Of a stretch of 18,815 nt of DNA, positions 1-7,853 are shown in pieces (the first letter of the stretch is position 1; each line of letters starts with the position of its first letter). The notes beneath the pieces are model-generated. The model did not search any database and was not told where the DNA came from. It was given only the letters and a program-made list of their open reading frames with translations. The position numbers were made by a program, and so were the translations under genes. Origin of the DNA: DAONLM01 sp035406685 (GTDB lineage Bacteria > Spirochaetota > GWE2-31-10 > MWDO01); NCBI GenBank assembly GCA_035406685.1, contig DAONLM010000030.1, forward strand, positions 1 to 18,815. Reading direction: 5' to 3'.

Positions 1-1
1 A

Positions 2-38
2 AGGTGACATTTCTATTTATATGAAATAGGTGACATTT
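2..38. repeat. 11-bp direct repeat at the left edge
   Basis: AGGTGACATTT occurs at 2-12 and again at 28-38, a 26-bp period. It has no counterpart that I noticed elsewhere in the window. Short tandem copies of this kind are found at transposon ends and at regulator binding sites. The window starts here, so I cannot see whether a transposase gene lies to the left. The repeat is certain; its meaning is inference. Confidence 0.5.
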
Positions 39-71
39 TAATTTTCTTGACACAAATTATTAAAAAAATAG

Positions 72-113
72 TTGACAGATTATTATTTTAGTGATATTAT
101 GTGCATATGCACA
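72..113 (+). promoter_or_regulatory. Extended -10 promoter with 14-bp palindromic operator-like site
   Basis: TTGACA at 72-77 is followed after exactly 17 bp by TATTAT at 95-100, with TGA immediately before it, giving an extended -10. The transcription start should fall near 106-108. That lies inside TGTGCATATGCACA (100-113), a perfect 14-bp palindrome overlapping the last base of the -10. A dimeric regulator bound there would block initiation. The regulator is not in the window. Confidence 0.75.
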
Positions 114-180
114 AAAAGTTAGGTGTTTTTATATTTTGAAAAAATTTTTAATAATAATATATAATCAATAGGAGGAAGAA

Positions 181-552
181 ATGAAAATTTGTTTACCAAC
201 AAAAGGTGAAAAAGGTCTATCTGAAATTGTTTATGGACATTTTGGGAGTGCCCCATATTTTACAATTTATGACACAAATGAAAAGTCAATTCAAATAGTG
301 CAAAATAATAATCAACATCATAATCATGGTGCTTGTCAACCATTAGATGTAATATCTAAATATAATGTCGAAGTAATTATTACGAACGGAATGGGAAAAA
401 GAGCAGTCCAACTATTAAATAATAGCGGTATAAAGGTATATTTGTTAAATGGAAATACAGTTGAAGAAGCAGTAAAGAAATTCGAAGCAAATGAATTGAC
501 TGAATTAACTTATGAAAATGCCTGTGGCAATCATGGTTATGGTTGTCATTAA
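181..552 (+). CDS. NifX/NifB-type Fe-Mo cluster-binding protein (dinitrogenase iron-molybdenum cofactor domain)
   Basis: A 123-residue single-domain protein of the Nitro_FeMo-Co family, which includes NifX, NafY and the C-terminal part of NifB; members bind Fe-S or Fe-Mo clusters. It starts MKICLPT and has the family pattern GHFGSAPYF near residue 20, a histidine-rich HHNHGAC segment around residues 46-52, the IITNGMGKRA turn around 67-76, and a Cys/His tail, CGNHGYGCH. The His/Cys clusters are the probable metal ligands. The start is supported by AGGAGG at 170-175. No nif genes lie nearby, and many anaerobes that do not fix nitrogen carry such orphan copies, so a role in nitrogen fixation should not be assumed. 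It is transcribed alone from the promoter at 72-100, probably under a regulator bound to the palindrome at the start site. The family assignment is firm; the cellular role is unknown. Confidence 0.88.
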   Translation: MKICLPTKGEKGLSEIVYGHFGSAPYFTIYDTNEKSIQIVQNNNQHHNHGACQPLDVISKYNVEVIITNGMGKRAVQLLNNSGIKVYLLNGNTVEEAVKKFEANELTELTYENACGNHGYGCH

Positions 553-604
553 TTTATTATATAATTTTATTTAACAGTATATTAACTTCAGTAGGCTAAT
601 TTTT

Positions 605-710
605 AAAGCACTTTGTAAACAAGCATTTATTATGCGATTAAATAGAATTAGATTTCTGAATTAGTATTTTAGATTCAACAGCAATTATCTTATTTATTAC
701 AAAGTGCTTT
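605..710 (+). repeat. 14-bp perfect inverted repeat with 78-nt loop; possible terminator or structured RNA/MITE-like element
   Basis: AAAGCACTTTGTAA (605-618) pairs perfectly with TTACAAAGTGCTTT (697-710). The right arm is followed on the plus strand by TATTTTTATA, so it could terminate the upstream short gene, but the 78-nt loop is far longer than in ordinary terminators. The loop contains smaller pairings, for example TGAAT with ATTCA at about 658-678. A small non-autonomous mobile element or a structured RNA is also possible. No coding potential is visible in 553-738. Confidence 0.5.
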
Positions 711-738
711 TATTTTTATATTAAAATAATATTATTAA

Positions 739-2427
739 TTATACTTTAAATTTTTTTATCTGTTCTTCGAGTTCTTTTATATTTATTGAGTTATGCTCGC
801 CTAATTCTGTGAGGCTTATTACAGAATTTGAAATATCATTTATAGAATATGAAATTTCTGTAATAGCCTTGGATGTCTCTTCTGATAAATTTATTATAGA
901 GGAGAAATTATTTGCTATATCGGTTACATTTTTAACGGTTTCATCGGAATAATTATCTATATTTTCGAATTTTTCTATTAATTCATTGAGTTTGAATGAA
1001 ATCTCATTTGATTTTTTGTTTATACTATCAAATACATTAAAAATTTCTTTTATTGCATTATCAATAGTAGTTATAGAAATTATAATATCTTTTATTAATT
1101 TTCCAGTGTTATTTGCTACGTTTGAAGTATTTTCTATCTTAATTATAATATCTTTTAATGATTTATTTATATTTTTAGCATTTTCACCAGTAGTTTCTGC
1201 TAAATTTCTTATTTCATTAGCAACAACAGAAAATCCTTTACCATATTCTCCAGCATGAGCAGCCTCAATTGCGGCGTTCATAGCAAGCAGGTTAGTTTGA
1301 GATGCAACGTTATTTATTATTTTAATTAATTCCATTATAAAATTTATAGAATTAGCAATTTCTGTTATTGAACTAACGGTATTTGTCATACTTTCTTCAC
1401 CTTTGGTTGCAAGATTTACCAACTGTTCAGACATTTTACTTTTCTCATTTACTAACTCATTTCCTTTTTTTATCTCTTCTATGGTGTTATTTATTATTTG
1501 ATATGAATCATTAATTATTACAGACTCTTTTTTTATCTCTTCTTTTAAAAAAGTTAAGAATTTTTTTATTTTCTCTAAGGATTCGCCACTTGTCAATATA
1601 GATTGATTAAGTTTTATATTTTCATTTTTCATTGATTGAATTGTGGCATTGAATTCATTCATGGTTGCTGATAATTCTTCTGTATTTACAGAAAGAGTTG
1701 CTCCAATGGCAGTACTTTTTTCTGTAATGGTTATTAATTTTGAAATTATAACTACCAATTTATCTATAAATTTATTTATACTTATTGCAAGATTTTGAAT
1801 TTCTCCTTCTGTTTTTATTTCGATCTTTTTTGTTAGGTCTCCTTCCCCTTCTGCAAGATCTTTGACTTTGTTTAACATATTATTTAAAGGTGTGATCAAA
1901 ATTTGTTTAAAGAGAATTAAAGAGACGATTGTTATTGCTGTTAATAATATTATCAATTGTATTATTATACCAAATGTTTTACTTAATATTGCCTCATTAA
2001 AAACCTTATCAGAAAATATTACTTCAATACTTCCTATTTTTGTCTCATCTTTTTTTATCTCTTTTTTACTGTGTAAGAAGGCTTTTTCTATTATCTCTTT
2101 TGTGTTTTCAATATTTTTTATTTCTTTATCTTTTCTAAGGAAACAATGCTCTGTTGCTTTATCCTCTTCATCATATAAAAATATTGCCAGAACATTTTCA
2201 TCCTGAAATTCAAATTTTATACTTCTTTCTATCTGTGGAGAATCTAAATTCCATAGAGGAAGAAGAAGGGTTTCAGATAATCTTTCGGTAAGTAGGATAT
2301 TTGTCTCTTTCATATTTTTCTTAATACCGGTTATTTCAATGTTTATTATTATAAATCCTAATATTACCATTACCAGAGTAACGACTAATAAAAATATTAA
2401 TAAAATTTTATTTGCAATAGATTTCAT
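739..2427 (-). CDS. Methyl-accepting chemotaxis protein
   Basis: An inner-membrane chemoreceptor of 562 residues that passes ligand binding to the CheA/CheW array. Visible parts in order: membrane helix 1 at residues 7-30; an extracytoplasmic sensor domain of about 120 residues (31-150) with the PLWNLD motif seen in many small Cache-like sensors; membrane helix 2 at about 152-174; a HAMP-type linker at about 175-225 with the GEGDLTKKI pattern; then a long helical signalling domain. The hairpin tip, the most conserved part of the family, is around residues 372-410 and contains QTNLLAMNAAIEAAHAGE and GKGFSVVANEIRNLAE. There is no CheR-tethering pentapeptide at the C-terminus. TGAGGAA precedes the ATG. 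It lies 81 bp downstream of a solute-binding protein gene on the same strand, so that protein could present ligand to this receptor, though this is inference. Ligand unknown. Confidence 0.93.
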   Translation of the reverse strand: MKSIANKILLIFLLVVTLVMVILGFIIINIEITGIKKNMKETNILLTERLSETLLLPLWNLDSPQIERSIKFEFQDENVLAIFLYDEEDKATEHCFLRKDKEIKNIENTKEIIEKAFLHSKKEIKKDETKIGSIEVIFSDKVFNEAILSKTFGIIIQLIILLTAITIVSLILFKQILITPLNNMLNKVKDLAEGEGDLTKKIEIKTEGEIQNLAISINKFIDKLVVIISKLITITEKSTAIGATLSVNTEELSATMNEFNATIQSMKNENIKLNQSILTSGESLEKIKKFLTFLKEEIKKESVIINDSYQIINNTIEEIKKGNELVNEKSKMSEQLVNLATKGEESMTNTVSSITEIANSINFIMELIKIINNVASQTNLLAMNAAIEAAHAGEYGKGFSVVANEIRNLAETTGENAKNINKSLKDIIIKIENTSNVANNTGKLIKDIIISITTIDNAIKEIFNVFDSINKKSNEISFKLNELIEKFENIDNYSDETVKNVTDIANNFSSIINLSEETSKAITEISYSINDISNSVISLTELGEHNSINIKELEEQIKKFKV

Positions 2428-2459
2428 TTTTATTCCTCAAAGAAATATTATAATATGAT

Positions 2460-2497
2460 ATCTGTCCCTTTTTCTGTTTTCTTAAAAAGGGACAGAT
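2460..2497. repeat. 14-bp perfect inverted repeat with GGGACAGAT arms
   Basis: ATCTGTCCCTTTTT (2460-2473) pairs perfectly with AAAAAGGGACAGAT (2484-2497) around a 10-nt loop. It lies between two minus-strand genes. On that strand the stem is followed by ATCATATTA rather than a uridine run, so it is a poor terminator in the direction of transcription. The plus-strand flank (CTTATTTTTTATT) is T-rich. GGGACAGAT-type palindromes resemble, from memory, repeats mobilised by REP-associated or IS200-type transposases in other genomes. A processing or partial termination site between the two genes is the alternative. Confidence 0.55.
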
Positions 2498-2508
2498 CTT
2501 ATTTTTTA

Positions 2509-3303
2509 TTATTTATTGATACTCTTTTTTAGATATTCTTTCTTTTTATCAATAAATTCTTTTGATTCTCTAACTTCTGCAACAGTGTTCCAGAATTTTT
2601 TTGCAACATCTGGGTATTTTTTTATAAAGTCATAAGATAACATAATGTAATATGCTTTATACTCAATTGATGGTTCAACTTTTTCTATTTTATTTTTAAA
2701 TTGTTTATTGTTTTCTAAGACAAAATCAGCAGCAGATGTTTGTAAAACAGCACCAACTATTCTATTTTTTAGTAGTTTATTAAAATTCTCATCAACCGAT
2801 TTTACAGAATCATCAACAGTTAATCCAAAATCCTTTTTTAATTTATCTACGATAGAAAAACCAGTTTGGGCACCGATTGTTCCCTTAACATTTAAAAAAA
2901 TTTTTCCATCCCAGTTTATATTACTACCTTTTAATCTATATAGAGAATATCCCTCCATATGGATTCTTTTTGAAATATCTGGCTCTATATCTGAAATCAT
3001 TGGATATGCCCCCATTTCCATTCTCTCTTTTTTGAAACTTGAATTTAATGCACCGTCTATTTTATTTTCTTTTAACAATTCAAGGCATCTTTTCCATGGA
3101 TATTTTTCATAGACAAACTTTATTCCCATCTTTGCCTCTACTATTTTTAAAAGTTCAAAAGTTATGCCGGTTCCATCTGGTAATAACCAGGGATAATTAG
3201 GGGCATCTTCAAATCCCAAAATAATTTTTTCTGGTTTGTCTTCTCCATTTAAAAATAGAGTTAATGTAAAGATAAATACAACACATAAAAAAATTTTTTT
3301 CAT
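2509..3303 (-). CDS. Periplasmic solute-binding protein, amino-acid-binding (SBP family 3) type
   Basis: A secreted binding protein of 264 residues from the chosen start. The N-terminus is MKKIFLCVVFIFTLTLFLNG, a typical signal peptide. It has no lipobox cysteine, so the protein should be soluble in a periplasm. The mature part has the two-lobe PBPb pattern: LPDGTGITFELLKIV near the start, EKYPWKRCLELLKENKIDGA as the first lobe hinge strand, a long GTIGAQTG stretch opening the second lobe, and KLLKNRIVGAVLQ before the return to lobe one. An upstream in-frame ATG at 3318 overlaps the ribosome binding site GAGGAGG, which sits five bases before the ATG at 3303, so the later start is preferred. 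No permease or ATPase genes are adjacent; the next gene is a chemoreceptor. The protein may therefore serve sensing rather than, or as well as, uptake. The ligand cannot be told from sequence. Confidence 0.85.
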   Translation of the reverse strand: MKKIFLCVVFIFTLTLFLNGEDKPEKIILGFEDAPNYPWLLPDGTGITFELLKIVEAKMGIKFVYEKYPWKRCLELLKENKIDGALNSSFKKERMEMGAYPMISDIEPDISKRIHMEGYSLYRLKGSNINWDGKIFLNVKGTIGAQTGFSIVDKLKKDFGLTVDDSVKSVDENFNKLLKNRIVGAVLQTSAADFVLENNKQFKNKIEKVEPSIEYKAYYIMLSYDFIKKYPDVAKKFWNTVAEVRESKEFIDKKKEYLKKSINK

Positions 3304-3334
3304 TTTTTCCCTCCTCATATAATATGTATTAATT

Positions 3335-3430
3335 AGCTCTATACAAGAGCTTTTTATTTTTATAAAATTTGGTAACTCTTAATTTTTATTTTTCTGTTTT
3401 TATATTATAATTTATGATAAAAAAAATCAA
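3335..3430 (-). promoter_or_regulatory. Candidate promoter and leader hairpin for the solute-binding protein gene
   Basis: On the minus strand TATAAT occupies 3409-3404. The best -35 candidate is TTGATT (3430-3425), but its spacer is only 15 bp, so the match is imperfect. Transcription would start near 3397 and give a leader of about 94 nt. The leader contains a short hairpin, AGCTCT (3335-3340) with AGAGCT (3346-3351) and a 5-nt loop. On the plus strand the same hairpin is followed by a T run, so it could instead end an antisense transcript. Confidence 0.35.
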
Positions 3431-3457
3431 TAATTATTTATAAAAAAATAAAAAGTA

Positions 3458-5524
3458 TCAATTTTTTACATAATTATTAAAATAATTTTTTAATCTATTC
3501 AAATAACTTATTTTTACAAATAAATGTTCTTTTTTTTCAAGATTCTTATCATTATTAAATACCTCTTCTGCATCAGAGGTCGCTATTTGTAATATTTCAA
3601 GATCGGATTTTATGTCTGCAAATTTATATTCTGGTAGACCGGATTGTTTACTACCTATAAAATCCCCAGGACCTCTTAAAAGCAAATCCTCTTCTGCTAT
3701 TCTAAAGCCATCATTTTCTCTTTTTATTATTTCAAGTCTTTTTTTACCCTCTTCTGTAAGATTGTTTAATTTTGAAATCAATATCATATATCCCTGTTCA
3801 TTATTTCTTCCTACTCTACCTCTTAATTGATGAAGGGTTGAGAGCCCATATCTTTCCGCATTTTCCACAACAATTATGTTTGCATCTGGCACATCTATTC
3901 CTACTTCCACAACTGTAGTAGCAGTAAGAATTTTTATTTTGCCCTCTCTAAAATCATTCATTATTTTATCTTTTTCTTCTGAACTTAGTTTTGAATGAAT
4001 AAAGCCAACCCCAAATTCTTTGAATATTGTCTTTAATTTCTCAAATTGATTCATTAAATCCTTGGCATCCATTTTTTCAGAGTCTTCAATCAAAGAATAG
4101 ACAAATATTGCTCGCCCTTTTTGGGACAATTCTTGTTTTATCCAGTCATACATTTTATATATTCTTTCCTGATCATCATTTATTACCCATGTTTTTACCG
4201 GTTTTCTTCCAGTGATTGAGCCTTTCATAATTGTAAGATCCAGATCACCATATAATGCCAATGCAAGAGATTGTGGAATGGGGGTTGCCGTCATTAACAA
4301 TAGATCCACTCTCTCCCCTTTTTTCATTAATTGAAGCCTCTGCTCCACTCCAAATCTATGTTGTTCATCTATTATTACATATCCGAGATTTTTATATATA
4401 ACATCATCGCTAAAAAGAGAGTGTGTCCCCACAACTATCTTTATCTCTCCATTCTTTAATCCGAGTAAAATATTATCTCTCTCTTTTTTAGTTAAATCCC
4501 CTGTAAGTAATGCAATATCAAGCCATAAATTTGAGCAAAATTTTTTAATAGTATTAAAATGTTGTTTTGCCAGCACCTCAGTTGGTGCCATTAAAGCACA
4601 TTGTTCCCCGGCCTCTACTACTGAAAGCATTGATAGTATAGCTACTATTGTTTTACCAGACCCAACATCCCCTTGTAACAATCTTGAAAAATTTTTATCA
4701 GAAAAAAGATCTTTTTCTATTTCTTCAAGGGCTTTTTTTTGATAATCTGTTAAATTAAAAGGAAGATTTTTTAAGACTTCATTTTTCAGTTTGAATTCTG
4801 TCTTTTTTCTATCTTTTTTTATTTTTGACATTGCCTCTTTTCTATTTAATAAAAAAAGCTTTTGAAAAAAGAATTCTTCATAAATAAATGTTCTTTTTGC
4901 CTTATAATAACTTTTAAAATTTTCTGGAAAATGTATATGTTTTAAGGCTTCTCTTTTTGGTAAAAGATCTCTTTTTACGATGAGATATTCTGGTAATTCA
5001 TTATCGATATCGAGCCTGAATTTGTTCAGGGCATCAGCAATAGCATTTCTTAATAGGTTTTGAGAAAGCCCTTCTGTTAGAGGATATATAGGGACAATTT
5101 TCCCTTTATACTCCTCTATTGCTTCCTCATATTCAAAATTGCTTGCCTGAATTTCTCCAAAGTTAAAAACAAATTTGGCAGTAATATAGTAATAATTGTT
5201 GATTTTTAATACATTCTTTAAAAAGTCCCTATTAAAGCATAAAAGTGATCCATATCTTTCACCATCACAGATAAGAATTTTTAAGAATTGTTTGTATCTT
5301 TTTCCTACCATTCGATGATCAATTACTCTTACTTTAACAGTTGCGTATTCTAATGATAAAGCCTCCTGAAGAGTAACAAGCCTTGTTCTATCAGAATATT
5401 TTCTTGGAAAATACTCTAATAGATTTCCCACATTATAGATGCCGATTGAATTTAAAATTTTTGATGTATTTTTCCCTATACCTTTTAAAGTTGTAAGAGG
5501 AAAATTAAGTTTTTCAAGAATCAT
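3458..5524 (-). CDS. recG: ATP-dependent DNA helicase RecG
   Basis: RecG drives branch migration of Holliday junctions and regression of stalled replication forks. At 688 residues it is full length (E. coli RecG has 693). Domains in order: an N-terminal helix-hairpin-helix and OB-fold wedge region (residues 1-200) with the LKGIGKNTSKIL hairpin; a first helicase lobe with TDYQKKAL before Walker A GDVGSGKT (about 285-292), APTEVLAKQH, the DEQH box (about 385-388) and TATPIPQSLAL; and a second lobe with FVYSLIEDSEK, TATTVVEVGIDVP and LRGRVGRN. The RecG-specific tail GPGDFIGSKQSGLPEYKFAD follows. All catalytic motifs are intact. The ATG has no clear Shine-Dalgarno sequence (the preceding bases are GATATAG), so translation may be weak or coupled to hpf, which ends 37 bp upstream. 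It is the last gene of the rpoN-hpf-recG run. Confidence 0.97.
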   Translation of the reverse strand: MILEKLNFPLTTLKGIGKNTSKILNSIGIYNVGNLLEYFPRKYSDRTRLVTLQEALSLEYATVKVRVIDHRMVGKRYKQFLKILICDGERYGSLLCFNRDFLKNVLKINNYYYITAKFVFNFGEIQASNFEYEEAIEEYKGKIVPIYPLTEGLSQNLLRNAIADALNKFRLDIDNELPEYLIVKRDLLPKREALKHIHFPENFKSYYKAKRTFIYEEFFFQKLFLLNRKEAMSKIKKDRKKTEFKLKNEVLKNLPFNLTDYQKKALEEIEKDLFSDKNFSRLLQGDVGSGKTIVAILSMLSVVEAGEQCALMAPTEVLAKQHFNTIKKFCSNLWLDIALLTGDLTKKERDNILLGLKNGEIKIVVGTHSLFSDDVIYKNLGYVIIDEQHRFGVEQRLQLMKKGERVDLLLMTATPIPQSLALALYGDLDLTIMKGSITGRKPVKTWVINDDQERIYKMYDWIKQELSQKGRAIFVYSLIEDSEKMDAKDLMNQFEKLKTIFKEFGVGFIHSKLSSEEKDKIMNDFREGKIKILTATTVVEVGIDVPDANIIVVENAERYGLSTLHQLRGRVGRNNEQGYMILISKLNNLTEEGKKRLEIIKRENDGFRIAEEDLLLRGPGDFIGSKQSGLPEYKFADIKSDLEILQIATSDAEEVFNNDKNLEKKEHLFVKISYLNRLKNYFNNYVKN

Positions 5525-5561
5525 CTATATCTGATATTTTTTTAAAATATTGAGCCTAATC

Positions 5562-6314
5562 CTATTGAATTAATATCCATTTACCATGTGCTTCTTTAAA
5601 TAAGAAGCCTATTTTATCATTCTGTTTATCAATAAAGATATCAAAATGATATTCATTATTAAGCACATTCTTTTGAGCTTGTAAAAGACTTATTTTTTTT
5701 ATTTTGATATCTCTTATCTTTTTATCTATTGTTACTGGTTCTTTATCTGAAATTAAAGAATATTCAGTATATGTTGAGTCATTCTTTTTTGTAAATAGAT
5801 ATATAATATGATCATCCAATACTCTTATAAAAGCAGGAGAAGGAGCATTAGTTTGGTCTAAAAGATAGAAACCATAAAAGTCTTTTTTACTCTCTTTTAG
5901 TTGTAATACTGCATCATGAAGAGCCGTTGGTTTTGTATTAATTTCATTAATTTCTGTTGGCTCTGGCTCATTTTTCTCATAATGATCAAAGAATTCTACA
6001 AATTCCTCATGTCCTGGTTTTGCATGAGACTGAATTTTTTTCTTTTCTCTATTTATTTTTACATCTATTTTATGTATAATCTTATCAATGGCAGTATACA
6101 TTTCGGGCGCAACGGCTCTGAATTTATGAATACCTAATTTTTTTAAAGATAGAATGGCATCGACTTTAAAATTGTATCTTTCTGCATCAAGATGAAAATT
6201 TAATTCCTGAATATGATTCTTAAAATAGTTTAGTTTTTCTGCTCTTTTTTTAATATGTGATTTTATTCTTTCCGAAACATTAAAATTTTTTGATCCCTGA
6301 ATTATTAAATTCAT
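5562..6314 (-). CDS. hpf: Long-form ribosome hibernation promoting factor with apparently duplicated C-terminal domain
   Basis: A 250-residue protein. Residues 1-100 form the HPF/YfiA (S30AE) domain that binds the decoding centre of the 30S subunit. It begins NLIIQGSKNFNVSERIKSHI and ends in KIDVKINREKKKIQSH. A charged linker follows (about 100-127). Then KPTALHDAVLQLKESKKDFY (128-147) matches the start of the long-HPF C-terminal domain, which dimerises two factors and so joins ribosomes into 100S particles. A second stretch at about 205-250 (SLLQAQKNVLNNEYHFDIFI, then KIGFLF and GKWILIQ) also fits that domain, so the C-terminus looks like two diverged copies. Usual long HPFs are near 180-200 residues, which agrees with one extra repeat. 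AAGGAG lies just upstream of the ATG. It sits 111 bp after rpoN, a common neighbour of hpf in other bacteria. Confidence 0.88.
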   Translation of the reverse strand: MNLIIQGSKNFNVSERIKSHIKKRAEKLNYFKNHIQELNFHLDAERYNFKVDAILSLKKLGIHKFRAVAPEMYTAIDKIIHKIDVKINREKKKIQSHAKPGHEEFVEFFDHYEKNEPEPTEINEINTKPTALHDAVLQLKESKKDFYGFYLLDQTNAPSPAFIRVLDDHIIYLFTKKNDSTYTEYSLISDKEPVTIDKKIRDIKIKKISLLQAQKNVLNNEYHFDIFIDKQNDKIGFLFKEAHGKWILIQ

Positions 6315-6425
6315 ATTTTTAATCTCCTTAAAAAATATATAATCTTATTTAATTAATAAAATTATTTTCAATTAAGTTAATCATAAATCCTAAAAAAAAT
6401 CAATAAAAAACTTTTAATATTTATT

Positions 6426-7853
6426 CTATTTTCTGTGGTGCGAAGAAAGAATATCAAGGCTCTTTCTATATTTTGCCACAGTTCTTCTTGCTATGTTTAT
6501 ACCTCTTGATTTTAGTAATTCCACTATTTTTTGATCTGTAATTTTATTATCCTTTTCGCTTTCTATTATCTCTTTAATTATCTGCTTTACACTTTCTGAC
6601 GAACTTGTTGATTTGCCATCCTTACTTATTGCGTTTGAGAAAAAGTATTTTATCTCATGGAGTCCCCATTCTGTCTGAATATATTTTGAAGATGCAAGTC
6701 TTGATATAGTAGATTCTGAAAAACCGATTTCATTTGCTATATCTTTCATTGTAAGAGGTTTTAAATATTTTGGCCCTTTCTCAAAGAACTCTTTTTGTTT
6801 TTGACTTATTGCCAGAACGAGTCTGAATAGAGATTCATTTCTATGTTGAATTGTAAATATAAATTTTTTAGCCATATTTACCTTTTCGATAATATATTTT
6901 TTATCTTCTTTATTTTTATTCTCTTTTTTCTTATTTTCTTTTAGTTCGGTTGCTATTTTTTCCATATATTTACTAACTGTTAAAGGTGGTATAATATCAT
7001 TATTTATCTCAACTATAATTTCGCCTTCTCTTTTATATACATACGCATCTGGTATTACATATTTTGTCTGATCAGAATCAAAGGTTCGGCCCGGATAAGG
7101 ATTAAAATTTGAAAGAAATTCAAAAGCCTCTTTTAATTCCTCTGGTTTTATGCCAAGATTCTTCATAATTGCAGTATCTTTTCTTTCTGCCATAAGATCA
7201 AAATAATCTCTCACAATAGCATAAGCATATCTATTTATTTTATTTTCTGGAATGGACTCTAACTGAAATAAAAGAGCCTCTCTTACCCCTTTTGAGCCAA
7301 CTCCTGGCGGATCAAATAACTGAATTGCTTCTAATACTCCCTTCGCAACTTGAAGATCTTCTTCTGGAAAAACTTCATTTAATTCATATTTAAAGAAGCC
7401 ATCATCATCTATTAGGCTTATTATTGTCTCTCCGATATCTCTCTGTTTTTCATTTAATTTTAGAGATCTTAATTGCCATAGTAGATGATCGTATAGAGTG
7501 TATTTTACAGCAATTGCTCCTTCAATAAATTGTTGTTTTAGAGACTTTTCTGTTGATTCTGAGGAGATATTGCTATTTATATTTGCGGATGACGAATCTA
7601 AAAAATAGTCTTTTTGTAATAGATCATCATCATGAGAAGATATTTTTTCTAAATTTTCTATTCTTTCATCTTTTGACTTTTTTTTAATCTTTTTTTCATC
7701 TATTTCTAATGCGGGATTTTCCAGTAATTCTTTTTCTATTCTTTCATTGAGTTCAATAAGAGGAAGTTGAAGAATTTCGAGTGATTGTAACATTTCTGGG
7801 GAGAGTGCTAATTTTTGTGTAAGTTGAGTTTGAAGGTTTCCCTCTAATTTCAA
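6426..7853 (-). CDS. rpoN: RNA polymerase sigma-54 factor RpoN
   Basis: Sigma-54 directs RNA polymerase to -24/-12 promoters and needs an enhancer-binding ATPase to open DNA. The gene has the full family plan: a glutamine/leucine-rich region I (LQTQLTQKLALSPEMLQSLE, then LQLPLIELNERIEKELLENP), an acidic region II, a core-binding domain with the conserved NPYPGR motif, a helix-turn-helix (TMKDIANEIGFSESTISR) and the RpoN box ARRTVAKYR near the C-terminus. All regions are present, so it should be functional. An in-frame GTG at 7862 has its only possible ribosome binding site touching it. A TTG at 7853 lies five bases after GAGGTGG and gives the usual beginning MKLEGNLQ, so I chose TTG (475 residues). 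I noticed no clear TGGCAC-N5-TTGC promoter in the window, so its targets are elsewhere. Confidence 0.95.
   Translation of the reverse strand: MKLEGNLQTQLTQKLALSPEMLQSLEILQLPLIELNERIEKELLENPALEIDEKKIKKKSKDERIENLEKISSHDDDLLQKDYFLDSSSANINSNISSESTEKSLKQQFIEGAIAVKYTLYDHLLWQLRSLKLNEKQRDIGETIISLIDDDGFFKYELNEVFPEEDLQVAKGVLEAIQLFDPPGVGSKGVREALLFQLESIPENKINRYAYAIVRDYFDLMAERKDTAIMKNLGIKPEELKEAFEFLSNFNPYPGRTFDSDQTKYVIPDAYVYKREGEIIVEINNDIIPPLTVSKYMEKIATELKENKKKENKNKEDKKYIIEKVNMAKKFIFTIQHRNESLFRLVLAISQKQKEFFEKGPKYLKPLTMKDIANEIGFSESTISRLASSKYIQTEWGLHEIKYFFSNAISKDGKSTSSSESVKQIIKEIIESEKDNKITDQKIVELLKSRGINIARRTVAKYRKSLDILSSHHRK

Noticed and set aside
3861..3910. TGGCAC on the plus strand as a sigma-54 -24 element
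   Set aside because: No TTGC follows at the required distance, and the site is inside recG on the opposite strand with no gene downstream.
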